NCBI GenBank assembly: GCA_963277665.1
Contig: OY728123.1
Span: 627,314,915-627,378,914 of the forward strand
Direction: 5' to 3'
Length of the DNA stretch: 64,000 bases
Source of the DNA: Viscum album
Lineage: Eukaryota; Streptophyta; Magnoliopsida; Santalales; Viscaceae
In this document: one piece after another, positions 1 to 9,373 of the stretch
How positions within the stretch are numbered: position 1 is the stretch's first letter
Layout of the letters: each line of letters starts with the position of its first letter
Program-made: the position numbers and the translations under genes
The notes under the pieces: generated by a model
What the model was told of the DNA's origin: nothing
Seen by the model: only the letters and a program-made list of their open reading frames with translations
The model's database searches: none

Positions 1-1416
1 GTCGTCCATATGATATGGGAGAGTATTCCCCATAACCCTCTTGGACTGGAACAGATATGTGTGTCTGTTCTGAAGTGAATTATTGATCTATCACTCCACT
101 GGTAGGGATAGATTTATGTGTCGTTCCCTGAGATGCTGCTGAAGTTGTTATAATATCCTAGCAGGAATCCGGAATATGATCAGGGATTTTCTTCTTCTCT
201 TTCACCATTGATAGAATATGCTTGGTGACTTCAGCTTCCAGAACGGGAATATATGTCCATTCCGGGCTTGGAGCAGGTGTATGTGCCTGCTCATGTCCTC
301 CTTTTCCTGTCGGTGAATCCTGACAGTACTCAAGTGTGGGGGCATAGAGTTGAGTCTGCCTATTATTTGTTGTCGGTGCTTTCCGACTAACTTCTCCGAA
401 TTCTACCAAGCGAGACTGTTGGTAGGCTTGATTAATAATAGTAGGTGTATGTTCCTGCTGATTGCACTTCGCCAAACCTGGTTGACGAGATCCATCATAT
501 GTATTCAGACATGCCTACTGACTAGCTGATGGTGTATAAACAGGTGTTTGTTCCTTCCTATAGTACTCCGCCGGAATTGCCTGGAGGGATTGGCGTGATG
601 CTGCCAGAAGAGTCTGCTAGACAGCGGAATTAAAACGGGCAGGTGTATGTGCCTGCTCGTTGCTTGCCACCAAGTTAGGTTGGTGGACTTCTCCAGTGAT
701 GGAAGAGATGATAACCTGCTCATTGTTGACCGGATTCAACCTCTGGTGGTTCATATTGCTTGCTCGTGATCGAGGAACCTGAGCTGAATGCCTGGAGTTG
801 GTACCCTCATCAAGTTGAGGGCGCACTGCCGCACGAGTCTGGCGGCGATTGTTGGTGGGAGCCCTCAAGAAGTACTCCTGTCTGTTTGAATTAAGGTCAT
901 AAGGGACTAGCTCATTCACCTCCCTAGAATAAGGGAGCTAATGGTGATTGCGTTCAGGGATAACGACCCGAAACTGTTGGAGACGGTAGTCAGCACCGTC
1001 TTCTTCTTGATCACTGGTTGTCGTTGTCCGGACGACCGATGTGAGTTACTTACTTGGAGGGCTTGTCAGGCAGCCTCCAGAGTTGGGATGGTACCATGAT
1101 GACGGTACTCCTTAACCAGTGCGTTTGATACCTAGCGTTGAAGATGCTGAGTAGGTGTTATCATCCTAAGAGCGGACGACGATCCAGCAGGAGTAGCAGT
1201 AGTGGCATTTGTAGTAGTAGTATTCACAGGTGTGAATTTGAGGGCGAAAATTATGGAAATGCATAAGATCTTGAAAAAGAGTGACTTAGATATAACAGAT
1301 GTAATCAAGATAAATTCAGTTACTACATCTTTTGGATGAGCACATATGTTATTGACTGTCTTGTTGTCCCTCTCATTGAGTTTAAATAGGGGCCTTTCAA
1401 ATATGTAAAACGTCAT
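1..1416 (-). pseudogene. Degenerate gag-like coding remnant, lineage uncertain
   Basis: Seen: GC-richer DNA with interrupted minus-strand reading frames (about 919-617, 475-158 and 1416-1132) that look polar and low in complexity. A motif of the form E-Q-A-H-T-P-A recurs (plus-strand positions near 273-293, 437-455 and 638-658, weaker near 540). A second shared motif, A-P-T-N-N-R-(R)-Q-T, occurs in the two longest stretches, which suggests an internally duplicated domain. Stops and frame changes separate the pieces. Inference: a retroelement gag or accessory ORF on the minus strand. A TGG-initial stretch on the minus strand at 1452-1435 could be a primer-binding site just downstream of an LTR end near 1459. 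An alternative is the antisense ORF that some Tat-lineage elements carry beside the 3' LTR. No diagnostic domain is visible, so this stays tentative. Confidence 0.3.
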
Positions 1417-1458
1417 TTTTAATTTGGTTAAAGATTCACGTTGGGTTCACCATTTTTT

Positions 1459-3030
1459 GTTTCCCTCGGAATCCAGGGATGACCGCCTTGATGGTAGGTT
1501 CAAACGTTCCGATCGGTTTCTAACGGGTTTCTTCGTAGAACCGGAAACATCCAATGATTCCACATCCATTCGGACATACTTTCCAAATATAGGTGCTCAT
1601 TAGTTTGTGGACTGATGAGGCTTAGTAATTTTCATTGGTCAAGAGGATGGGAGGTCGGACTCATCACACCTTTTTGAGGGGAATTATTGTCTACTCCGGG
1701 ACTCTCTTTGTAGAGTTAAGTTATGTTCGTGAATTTATTATTACATTACCAAGTATAAAATGAGCTTTTCTTCAGATCTGACAATCAATGATTAAATATG
1801 TAGGAAATTTAGAGAATCTTTTGTATATATTAAAGGATCTTCATCGATAGAGAATCATCTGTATTTATTAGAGATTCTTGGTCAATGGTACCCTTCGACA
1901 AAATTATACAGAAGTATCTTGGTCATTATGATGACCATGATGGTTTTAAAGCCACTCAGTGGGGCACTTGAAGTTTATTTTCATTCAGAAGGACATGGAT
2001 TATTTTAGAGTTGGGATCGAACCCGTAGACGGGCTACCTACGAATACTTTGTTTAGAAAAAGAATCAGAACCCATGTAGTTCGAGTAAGGGAGTATGATG
2101 TTTATGGTTGATGGCTCAAAGAAGGATGTCACAATTACCTTTACATTCTAAGCGTACGTGAGTCATGCTCGGTGTAAGAAACAAGAGGTATTGGTAAATA
2201 ATAGGAAATTGTGCCATGAAATATGAAATCATAAGAAATAATGTGGGGATTATGTATGTATGACTGCCCAGATTAATGAAGGGTTAGGATTTACTTTAGA
2301 GAAGAAATCCAGGAACAGGGTCCATAAAGGTATATGTGCTTCATGGAGATTTTGAATACTCTAACTTGGGGCTTACTCCTGAAAAGGTGGCCCAAATTAG
2401 GAGAAGACTTATGATTGGGTTTTACTCCTGAAAAGGAATCCCAGATCAAAGGAAAATTAGGACTGGCTAAGAGGATTATGATTGGGGCTTATTCCTGAAA
2501 AGGAGGCCCATGTTAAGGGATTATGACTGGGACTTACTCCTGAAAAGGAGACCCAGGATAAGGATTAAGGTTTGGGGCTTACTCCTGAGGAGGATGTCCA
2601 AAAATTGAGGGACTTGGGGATTACTCCTATAGAGGATTCCTCGATTTGGGATCTTTAAGAATTGGGGATTACTCCTAAGGAAGATGCCCATATTTGAGAC
2701 TGGGGCTTACTCTGGAAAAGGAAGCCCTGGTTATGGGATCTGGGACTTACTCCTAAGAGGATGACCAAATTATAGGACTTATGACTGGCGATTATTCCTA
2801 AAAAGTAGACCCAGGTTAAGGATTCTCTCATCTTAAAGGATGAGGTTAAATGAATGAACTCTCAATCTTTAGTGACATAAAGATATGTAAATCACAAGGT
2901 TTTGAGAGATATTCAACAGAATTCCTTTCAGATAAGGAATTAAAATCAAGAAATCATGCCATAAATTTCTTTGAAGAGTGTCTTGAAGACATAATCTTGA
3001 ATAGGAAAGGTATAATGGCTTAAGAGGGGT
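1459..3030 (-). repeat. LTR-like sequence with internal tandem array
   Basis: The stretch has no open frame. Near 2009-2055 it carries a motif around TACGTAGGCAGCC-like text (here decayed) next to a GGTTCGATCCC-like phrase on the minus strand. I recall similar phrases from Tat/Ogre-type plant LTRs; this is memory, not a search. A possible LTR end (CA on the minus strand) at 1459 is followed within a few bases by a TGG-initial primer-binding-site candidate. The upstream limit is not visible, and the GC-richer LTR-like sequence that starts near 3030 may cut into it. Confidence 0.3.
2368..2815 (+). repeat. Imperfect tandem array, about 10 units of roughly 36-55 bp
   Basis: Units share the core GGGGCTTACTCCTGAAAAGG followed by a short purine-rich tail. 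Copies begin near 2368, 2420, 2482, 2526, 2575, 2611, 2662, 2701, 2740 and 2787. Spacing is irregular, and the later units have lost parts of the core. All frames contain stops, so the array looks non-coding. Confidence 0.75.
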
Positions 3031-3487
3031 GAAATGTGCAAGATAGACACCCAAAAAGGCAGGGGCGCGCAAGTCCTGGCAGGTGCACCTGTACTACGTG
3101 GGCGTGCAAGTCCTGGTCGTGCAGATATGCCTATGCGACACATGGTGTACTTGTGCGACGGTTATCCAGCAGGGTAATAGTTGAGCGACTCTTCATTAAA
3201 GCCTTTAGAATCCTCTTGAAGTTCTTCTAGAAGAAGGGTGTTCAAGATCTATTGAAGGAGTAAGGCGGCACGCAAGTGTGGTCCTTTTCCCTTTAGGGCT
3301 AGCCACTCATGCAAGAATGTGTTGATGAGTTTCAACACTTAGGTCTTCCTCCCCCTCTTTAGATGTTCCGTTCTCGGTAAGAAATTACCTTAGAAGTGTT
3401 TCGTAAGCTTTGAGAAGAGACTAGGGTTCCGGTAGCTCAAATCTGAGTTTCTGGAAAAAATCCTCCTCGAATGGGGGGCCCACAGGG

Positions 3488-3500
3488 TCTATTTATAGGC
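3488..3500 (+). promoter_or_regulatory. TATA-like box in the split LTR
   Basis: The text TCTATTTATAGGC sits in a GC-richer setting, about 450 bp inside the LTR-like block and upstream of its tandem array. Its position and sequence suit an LTR promoter reading to the right. Only the motif supports this. Confidence 0.4.
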
Positions 3501-3540
3501 AGCAGAAGACCCTGGGTGGTTACCGAGCGATTATCACATA

Positions 3541-3565
3541 GGTCGTGCAAGTAACTTGCGCGACC
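3541..3565. repeat. 25-bp near-perfect palindrome
   Basis: The arm GGTCGTGCAAGT is followed by its reverse complement, with a single mismatched pair around a central base. The same CGCAAGT-type word recurs nearby (3064-3079, 3101-3116, 3573-3582 and 3606-3616). It lies about 50 bp after the TATA-like box, so it would fall near the start of any transcript. Confidence 0.7.
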
Positions 3566-3744
3566 ATAAGGTGTCGCGTAAGTGGACTTGCATGACAGTG
3601 ATAGAACTTGCGCGACATAGGTGCTTTTGATCCCTTGTTCACGCCTTTGTCGATTTTTGATATTTTCTTCCAAGGTTGAATCACTTTGAGCTCAGAAATT
3701 CACCTTTTCTGATCTTTAGATTCGGTGATGAAAGGAGCGTCAAC

Positions 3745-4015
3745 ACTTCTGTACCAGGATCCTACGTGGGTTCGATAGCGATGACTACTGTACCGGAATC
3801 CTATGTGGGTTCAGCAGTGACGACTTCTATACCGAGATCCTCCATGGGTTAGACAACAACGACATCTATACCAGGATCTTACGTGGGTTCGACTATGATG
3901 ACTGTTGTACTGGAATCCTACACGGATTCAACAATGATGACTTTTGTACCCGGATCATACCTGGGTTCGACAGCGCTGATATTATTTTAAGATCCTACAT
4001 GGGATTGACAAAGTA
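3745..4015 (+). repeat. 39-bp tandem repeat, 7 units, codon-periodic
   Basis: Recurring TGTACC-type starts fall at 3750, 3789, 3828, 3867, 3906, 3945 and about 3984, an exact period of 39 bp. As 39 is 13 codons, one plus-strand frame (starting 3745) reads six similar 13-residue units of the type T-S-V-P-G-S-Y-V-G-S-x-x-M. It is broken by one stop in the third unit and closed in the seventh. No start codon or known protein is apparent. Confidence 0.8.
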
Positions 4016-6101
4016 AATGATTCAGAGGCTACATATAATCCTCTCTACCCCTCTTTTTGAGTTGTATACCTGTGTGAGATGAGTCATGTCTTTCAACCAT
4101 TATCAACAAGGTGATTGAATTTACTTCCTTTGTGGAATGGTTTGTGCTTGGGATGGAGAGTTGGAGCCTGACTGTGATTGATAACAAAGGTATATGTATG
4201 GGCATATACCTAAGTAGGGTTGGTTTATACTTCGTGATTGTATATTTCTATTGTGGTTTATACTTTGTGGATTTTGTGAGACCATGATGGTCATGGGGTA
4301 CCTACAGAGTATCGTTATACTCAACCCTGCATGGGCTATTCCCACACCTCATTATGTTGGATGCAGACGACGGACAGCGCAGACCGAGGTGGAGTGTTCG
4401 AGGACTGGACGATAACCAGAGGTGGACCTCAAAACGAGTCGGTACCTAGAGGAGATGGATGGTCATGGATTGTAACACCCCAAGTAAATAAAGAATATGA
4501 CATTTTTATATTTATCCCTATTTGTGAATAAAAAGTTAATATTAATTTAAAGGGAACACTATGCTTGATGGCTTACCCAATACGCAACAACGAGTTCCTT
4601 TGAAATCTTACGTTGCACTCTAATAATAAAATAATATTATTTTAAATGTTATTTAACAAGTAGCCATTGTATTGGTGATAATGAATAGAAATAACTAAAA
4701 AATGATTATATATGTTTATTAAATGTTTTTACATTTATCCAATAAAGGATAAAGGCTTAAAATACGAAAAGAATTCAATTTTAGGCATATATACTCTAAT
4801 TTTAACTAAAGGTCCACTAATCAACTTTTGATGGCGAACCGTCATTAAATATAGTTCTGGTCACTCTAATAAATTCTATTGGACCAAATAAAACTCTTCT
4901 TTAGAATCAGGACATCAAAATTCACTTTGTGTAAATTTTTGGTATTTTTCTGATAAAGATCATTTTTAATGAATAGTGACAAATGTTGTATTTTAATTCA
5001 AAACATCTTTTTAATATAATTTATTTATATTATTAGATTATCTTTTGAATTGGTTTTAAAGTGAAATTAGATTATATTTTTACAATTTAATCCAATAGTG
5101 GTCTTTTGAATTAATTTCACTTTGAAATCAGACTTAAACTAGTGTCAATCTTTTGATACATTTTGTTTCATAAAAACACGCTATTTGTTTTGACAGCATG
5201 AATTAATTATTAAATTAATTAATTCAACTTATATATTTTGAATTTTTTAAAATAGACATCATTTTTTTAATTTGGAATATCAAATATTTCTTAGGGTGAG
5301 GTTTTGGTATTTTTCAGAAAAACTTCAATTTTTGATGAATAGTGAAACTACTAAGTGGTACTTAAAAAACTGATTTTTTTTGGGTTTAAATGAAATTTCA
5401 CCACCTTTGTGTTTTGAATTTCAAAAATCTAACAAACATGGTGTTAATTAAGAAATAAAATGTGGTTCAATGGGATTAAAATAATTTTTTTTGTGAATAG
5501 TAACTTTTATGTTTTTAATCGCGATTAGAGTTAATTAGTGTAGTTTAAGGTAAAAATAATGTTTTAATAATATGAAATGAACTTGAAACATGTCCTACCA
5601 TTATTGGATGTTTCATGGCCGACCCATAAAATCCATTTGTAAACTTGGGGACCCCATGGAGCCACTTTGGTAGGAAAATGACATTAATATCTTTTTATTT
5701 AATGTTAAAATAAAAATGTCACAAACATGAGTTGTTTTACTAAAACAATTTTTACATGGGGTTATAAAAGTCATATTTTTGACTATAAATATTCATTGGA
5801 AAGATAAAATTATTTAATAAATCATAGTATTTTATTTTTTAATTTTTATACATTAACTAAAATAAATTATTTATGACACCATGATGTTGCAGCGATTACT
5901 TCATTATTTAACGATTTAAATAAAATGGAAAGATAATGTAAAATATAAGACCTAAACATGTCCAAAACCTATTGGATGGGTGGTTTTTCAACCCTTATCA
6001 CCTTATCCTTGAAACACATCAATGTGGGACCATTAAAATACGAAACTCATTCTAAAATAAAATATCATTTCCATACATTCCAAGAGTGCCCCTCCTCTCC
6101 T

Positions 6102-6112
6102 CTTATAAAAGG
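6102..6112 (+). promoter_or_regulatory. TATA box of element 1 5' LTR
   Basis: CTTATAAAAGG follows a C/T-rich run and lies about 1.63 kb into the LTR. The same box in the same setting occurs at 13320-13330, 28706-28716, 37194-37204 and 45144-45154, is decayed at 24557-24570, and has a relative at 51189-51198. Conservation across copies supports use as the LTR promoter. Confidence 0.75.
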
Positions 6113-6433
6113 CCCCCACCTCTACCACCTTACCCAAACCTCTAAAGCCTTTGGATCGGCCAACCCCTGCCCATTTAATCTCTCCACATCCCTCTATTCA
6201 TCATTGAAGCCTCACTTGGCCAACATCCTTTCCAAGGAAGCTTTTGAGCTTAAATCAAAGAGAGTTACCCGATTTAAAGGTTGCGTCCTCTCTTGTGTTC
6301 TTATGTTTTATTTTTCTTCTCCAACCATTTAACTATTTTTATTCCTTTCTTTTGCAACAAAAAAAGTATGCTCAATATACTAGGATGTTTTTCTAAGAAT
6401 TAATCGAGCTACACTTACACACAACTTCGTCTT

Positions 6434-6562
6434 ATGGTTAATGATCATACTGTTTCTGTGGATGGAGACTTTCTGCCTCACGAAACGATGATTGTTCAAC
6501 ACTCATATAACACCATCAAAGGTGGCCATTACGATGAAACTTTATTTATATATGATATATGA
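6434..6562 (+). CDS. Conserved LTR mini-ORF (42 codons), function unknown
   Basis: An ATG about 330 bp after the TATA box opens a 42-codon frame whose centre reads H-T-V-S-V-D-G, then P-H-E-T-M-I-V. The element 1 3' LTR keeps the ATG and a 32-codon version (13654-13752). In elements B and O the same reading persists around 29050-29150, 37540-37640 and 24895-24990, but the ATG is AAG or ATT. The nucleotide core (TGTTTCTGTGGATGG and CACGAAACGATGATTGTTC) is more constant than its surroundings. Few differences are synonymous, so this may be a conserved nucleic-acid signal rather than a peptide. No known protein family is recognised. Confidence 0.35.
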   Translation: MVNDHTVSVDGDFLPHETMIVQHSYNTIKGGHYDETLFIYDI

Positions 6563-6812
6563 TATGTTTATGTTTTAATTAAGCTTCTGTATTTATCATT
6601 TGTGGCATACCTTTATGGTTTCCACTGTGGGTAAACACGATAATATCATTATAGGAAGTGCAGACTACCGCCCCCTCAATGTGATTTGATTCGTTAATTC
6701 CATATGTGGGACGTATAAAGGATGGATTTAAAGTTATTATATATGATTTTATACTGGAATTATAATATACCTTTATATCATTATTATTTTCTTTCCATTA
6801 ATGTATGAGATA

Positions 6813-6877
6813 GAAATGAAAGTAGCGTTCATGCATACGTACGGCTTACCATCTCTATGAACGGTGCATTTCATTTC
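6813..6877 (+). promoter_or_regulatory. Conserved 65-nt hairpin, copy 1 (5' LTR)
   Basis: Nested arms are GAAATGAAA with TTTCATTTC, then GTTCAT with ATGAAC, and an inner ACGG-CTTA-CCRT. Here the inner stem has one mismatch (CCAT). It is transcribed if the TATA box at 6102 is used. Confidence 0.75.
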
Positions 6878-7020
6878 TTATCCCCAAATGTAATGTACTA
6901 TTATAAGTACATATATATAATGTATATATATGATGTATTTTAAATCTAAATGATTAATATAATTTTGTAATTAAAATATACATATCTCAAATTTAGTTTT
7001 AATTCCATTAATATGACATT

Positions 7021-7085
7021 GAAATGAAAGTAGCATTCATGTGTACGTACGACTTACCGTCTCCATGAACGGTGGATTTCATTTC
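7021..7085 (+). promoter_or_regulatory. Conserved 65-nt hairpin, copy 2 (5' LTR)
   Basis: This is the second copy, 208 bp after the first, part of a tandem duplication that begins with TTCCATTAAT. The outer 9-bp and middle stems are kept; the inner stem has one mismatch (ACGA against CCGT). Confidence 0.75.
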
Positions 7086-7381
7086 ATACCTATAAATGAT
7101 TATGTAATACTATAAATACATGTATATTCTGGATATATATGATATATATGATATAAAAATCATGAATATCAGTCTGGATATAATGAACCTTTGACCACAT
7201 GAACAACATGTAATTGTAAGAAGTCCACTTTCGACTTAAGAACCAAATATCGACAAAACAAAAATTATTAACTTAAATGATTACATAATGTTTATAACAT
7301 GGTAATAAGTGATATAAAAGTAATAATGAACTTGAAAAATGTTCTTAATCAAGTATAAATTAACTCAATTTTATTATTCAG

Positions 7382-7417
7382 GATGTTAAAGAACGATCGA
7401 GTCAAGTTGGACCCGAG
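7382..7417 (+). other. 36-nt box flanked by splice-site-like AG and GTAAGG
   Basis: It follows a T-rich run ending TTATTATTCAG and precedes GTAAGGGATCC. The equivalent box is exactly 36 nt in all six recognisable LTRs: 14602-14637, 25643-25678, 29786-29821, 38273-38308 and 46193-46228. Both splice-like dinucleotides are present here, at 29786 and at 46193. Elsewhere one is changed (CAT for CAG at 14602; GA or GC for GT at 25679 and 38309). It may be a mini-exon in the LTR leader; no transcript evidence is available. Confidence 0.5.
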
Positions 7418-8702
7418 GTAAGGGATCCTACCTCTCTCTTTCTTTTTTAAGTACTCTCGTTTATGTCATTTATTTTAAACGCATATTTATTATGATTGGG
7501 GGTGTTATTTTATGTTACTAATTCTGTAATTTTTATGTTAATATTAAGAGATACCCTATTTGATCTCATAAATCCATTTTTAGAAGTTTTAAGTGGCACT
7601 GTTAGGCTGCCGAGTTTTCGTATGGGATTTTTCATCTCACTTTCATTCCGGTGAGATTTATGCAACATTTGCCACCATTTCCTTTGAGTGGTTTATGTAC
7701 TTCCCATTATTATAATCTTTGTGTAATATAATTTTGTTTATGAGTATTTACATAAATGTTTTATAGTCCTTTCATGGGGTGTACATTTTGAAAGTTACCC
7801 AAGTCGGTAAGGGATCCTTTCACCCTCCTATTTTTAAAATACTTCTTTTGTTATGTCTTTTAATTTACATCTTATTATGTTGGGATATGTTCTTATATAT
7901 CATTATTGATGTAATGTTTATGTCCATGTTACGAGATTCTGTTCAATCTCACATCAACTAATTTTCTGAATTTTGAAGTGACGCCGTTAGGCTGTCGAAT
8001 TTTTACAAAGGAACGTCTTATCCCAATTTCGATTTCTTTGGGTTCAACTTGTACTTCTTGAACATGTCAACCTATGAATATGTGTGAATGACCACTTATT
8101 GTTTCACACTTAATATCTACTTATATTGGGTGTATTTATATATCTCACACATAATTATGTGACAGATTTATCCTTAATTTAAGGATACAATCTTTATAAT
8201 GGATTTCATCTAAATTTACATTTCCACTGAGACTTCATTGTTGTTATGCACCAATTAAATATTATATAGTGTGTATATTGTACTTCGACATATTATATCA
8301 GGAATCCATTTATTCTCATGATATTATAATGTTCTGATTAAATGTTATTCTGCAATTATTTGTACTCAAGAGTCTCTCATTTTGTTAAAAACTCTTTATC
8401 AAAAATATAGTTTTAAATGTTTTAAAGAATCATTATTCAAAATAGTTATCTTTAATGTCCATGTTTTCAAAAAGGTTTTTAGTATTAATTTATATGGGAA
8501 TTAATGTTTTAAAATTATAATTCCATTAAAAGTTTCAAAGTGGTATGGGACACTTTGATTCAAAAATCTCTGTTAAATGGTTTTCTAAAATGGATTGATT
8601 AAGTCAATATCTTATAATTACTTATTGTGATTGCAAATAAAATTTAGTAATTGAAATGTTTATATTTTCAATATTTTATGTGTAATTATGGTACTTGGAC
8701 TT

Positions 8703-8870
8703 TTTATGGGTGGTTACGTGATAAACCTTATGACGGGTGGTGCCGTGAATACCAGGACGTGTGGTTACGTTATAACCTCTAATTCATTGGGTATGGAAGT
8801 TGGCCGTATGGATATTTCATTAAGTGATATGTGTGGAAGTTGACAGTATGGTTATTCCACTTAAGTATGT
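8703..8870 (+). repeat. Short tandem array in LTR (20-30-bp and ~42-bp units)
   Basis: Three imperfect units of GGGTGGTTACGTGATAAACC are followed by two units of a segment containing GGAAGT..CCGTATGG. The same array occurs at 15930-16085, 26095-26250, 30240-30400, 38725-38880 and 46648-46800. Confidence 0.7.
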
Positions 8871-9373
8871 TTCTATCCCAAGTTATCTTTATATGCTATG
8901 TGTTCTTTATATGGGTTTTATGGAAATATTTTGGTTACAAAAGGTTAAGTAATGATATTTTATTCAGTGAAGATTTTTTACTACTTCCTAAATGTGAAAT
9001 GTATTACTCTGATAAAGTATACATGGTTTACTTGTTGTTTTGAAAAACTATCATTTTTCTTTCTTTGTGTATCCTTTAGTGGGATTTTTATGCTCATCCC
9101 ATGTTTTTTAAAAGTTTTCCACTGGACTTAAAGATGAATTGGGTCAAGGATGGGATCAGGGAAAGACATGCTATCTAAAAAATGGAAGTAGACATGTTTC
9201 TTTTTAAGTTTATTTAATGTTATGGAAACTTAGTAGAAGTGTCTACTATGTAATATTTTGAGATGTAATAGTTTTGACCTAATTCTCTAAAACTCTAAAC
9301 CTGAAAAGATCCTCAATGTGAATTATTCATATAATTCAGTATTAAGTAAGGTTTAAAGCCGGGGCCTTATAGT

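Larger units (their letters stand above)
3036..4470 (+). repeat. Left part of an LTR-like sequence split by element 1
   Basis: A GC-richer block begins near a purine run (3022-3035) and ends exactly where element 1 inserts. It holds a TATA-like box (3488-3500), a near-palindrome, a 39-bp tandem array and a stretch near 4330-4370. The last resembles the middle of Tekay/Del LTRs I remember. The continuation after element 1 (16593-16951) has the C-rich and T-rich texture of an LTR 3' end. The left border is not certain; a start anywhere between 3016 and 3036 would fit. If correct, the unsplit LTR would be about 1.8 kb. Confidence 0.4.
4471..9371 (+). repeat. Element 1, 5' LTR (4.9 kb)
   Basis: Ordered blocks shared with the other LTRs here: opening block (to about 4640), TATA box (6102-6112), conserved downstream block (6434-6520), C-rich block (6655-6725), hairpin twice (6813-6877, 7021-7085), 36-nt splice-like box (7382-7417), short tandem array (8703-8870), and an end at CCTTATA. 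It is about 1.1 kb longer than the LTRs of B. This is partly because the hairpin unit (about 210 bp) and a unit beginning at the splice-donor-like GTAAGGGATCC (period 389 bp: 7418 and 7807) are tandemly duplicated. Confidence 0.93.

Noticed and set aside
1435..1452. Minus-strand primer-binding site for a Tat-type element
   Set aside because: The TGG-initial text is suggestive and close to a possible LTR end, but I cannot match it to a specific tRNA from memory, so it is mentioned only as a candidate.
2368..4015. CRISPR-like repeat and spacer pattern
   Set aside because: Units are imperfect, contiguous or irregular, with no constant repeat separated by unique spacers, in plant retroelement DNA.
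8831..9043. A hydrophobic ORF recurring near the LTR 3' part (also 26148-26435 and 38851-39033)
   Set aside because: The same frame is closed early by stops in the copies at 16050-16150 and 30370-30480, and it overlaps the short tandem array. It looks like AT-rich LTR DNA that happens to stay open in some copies.
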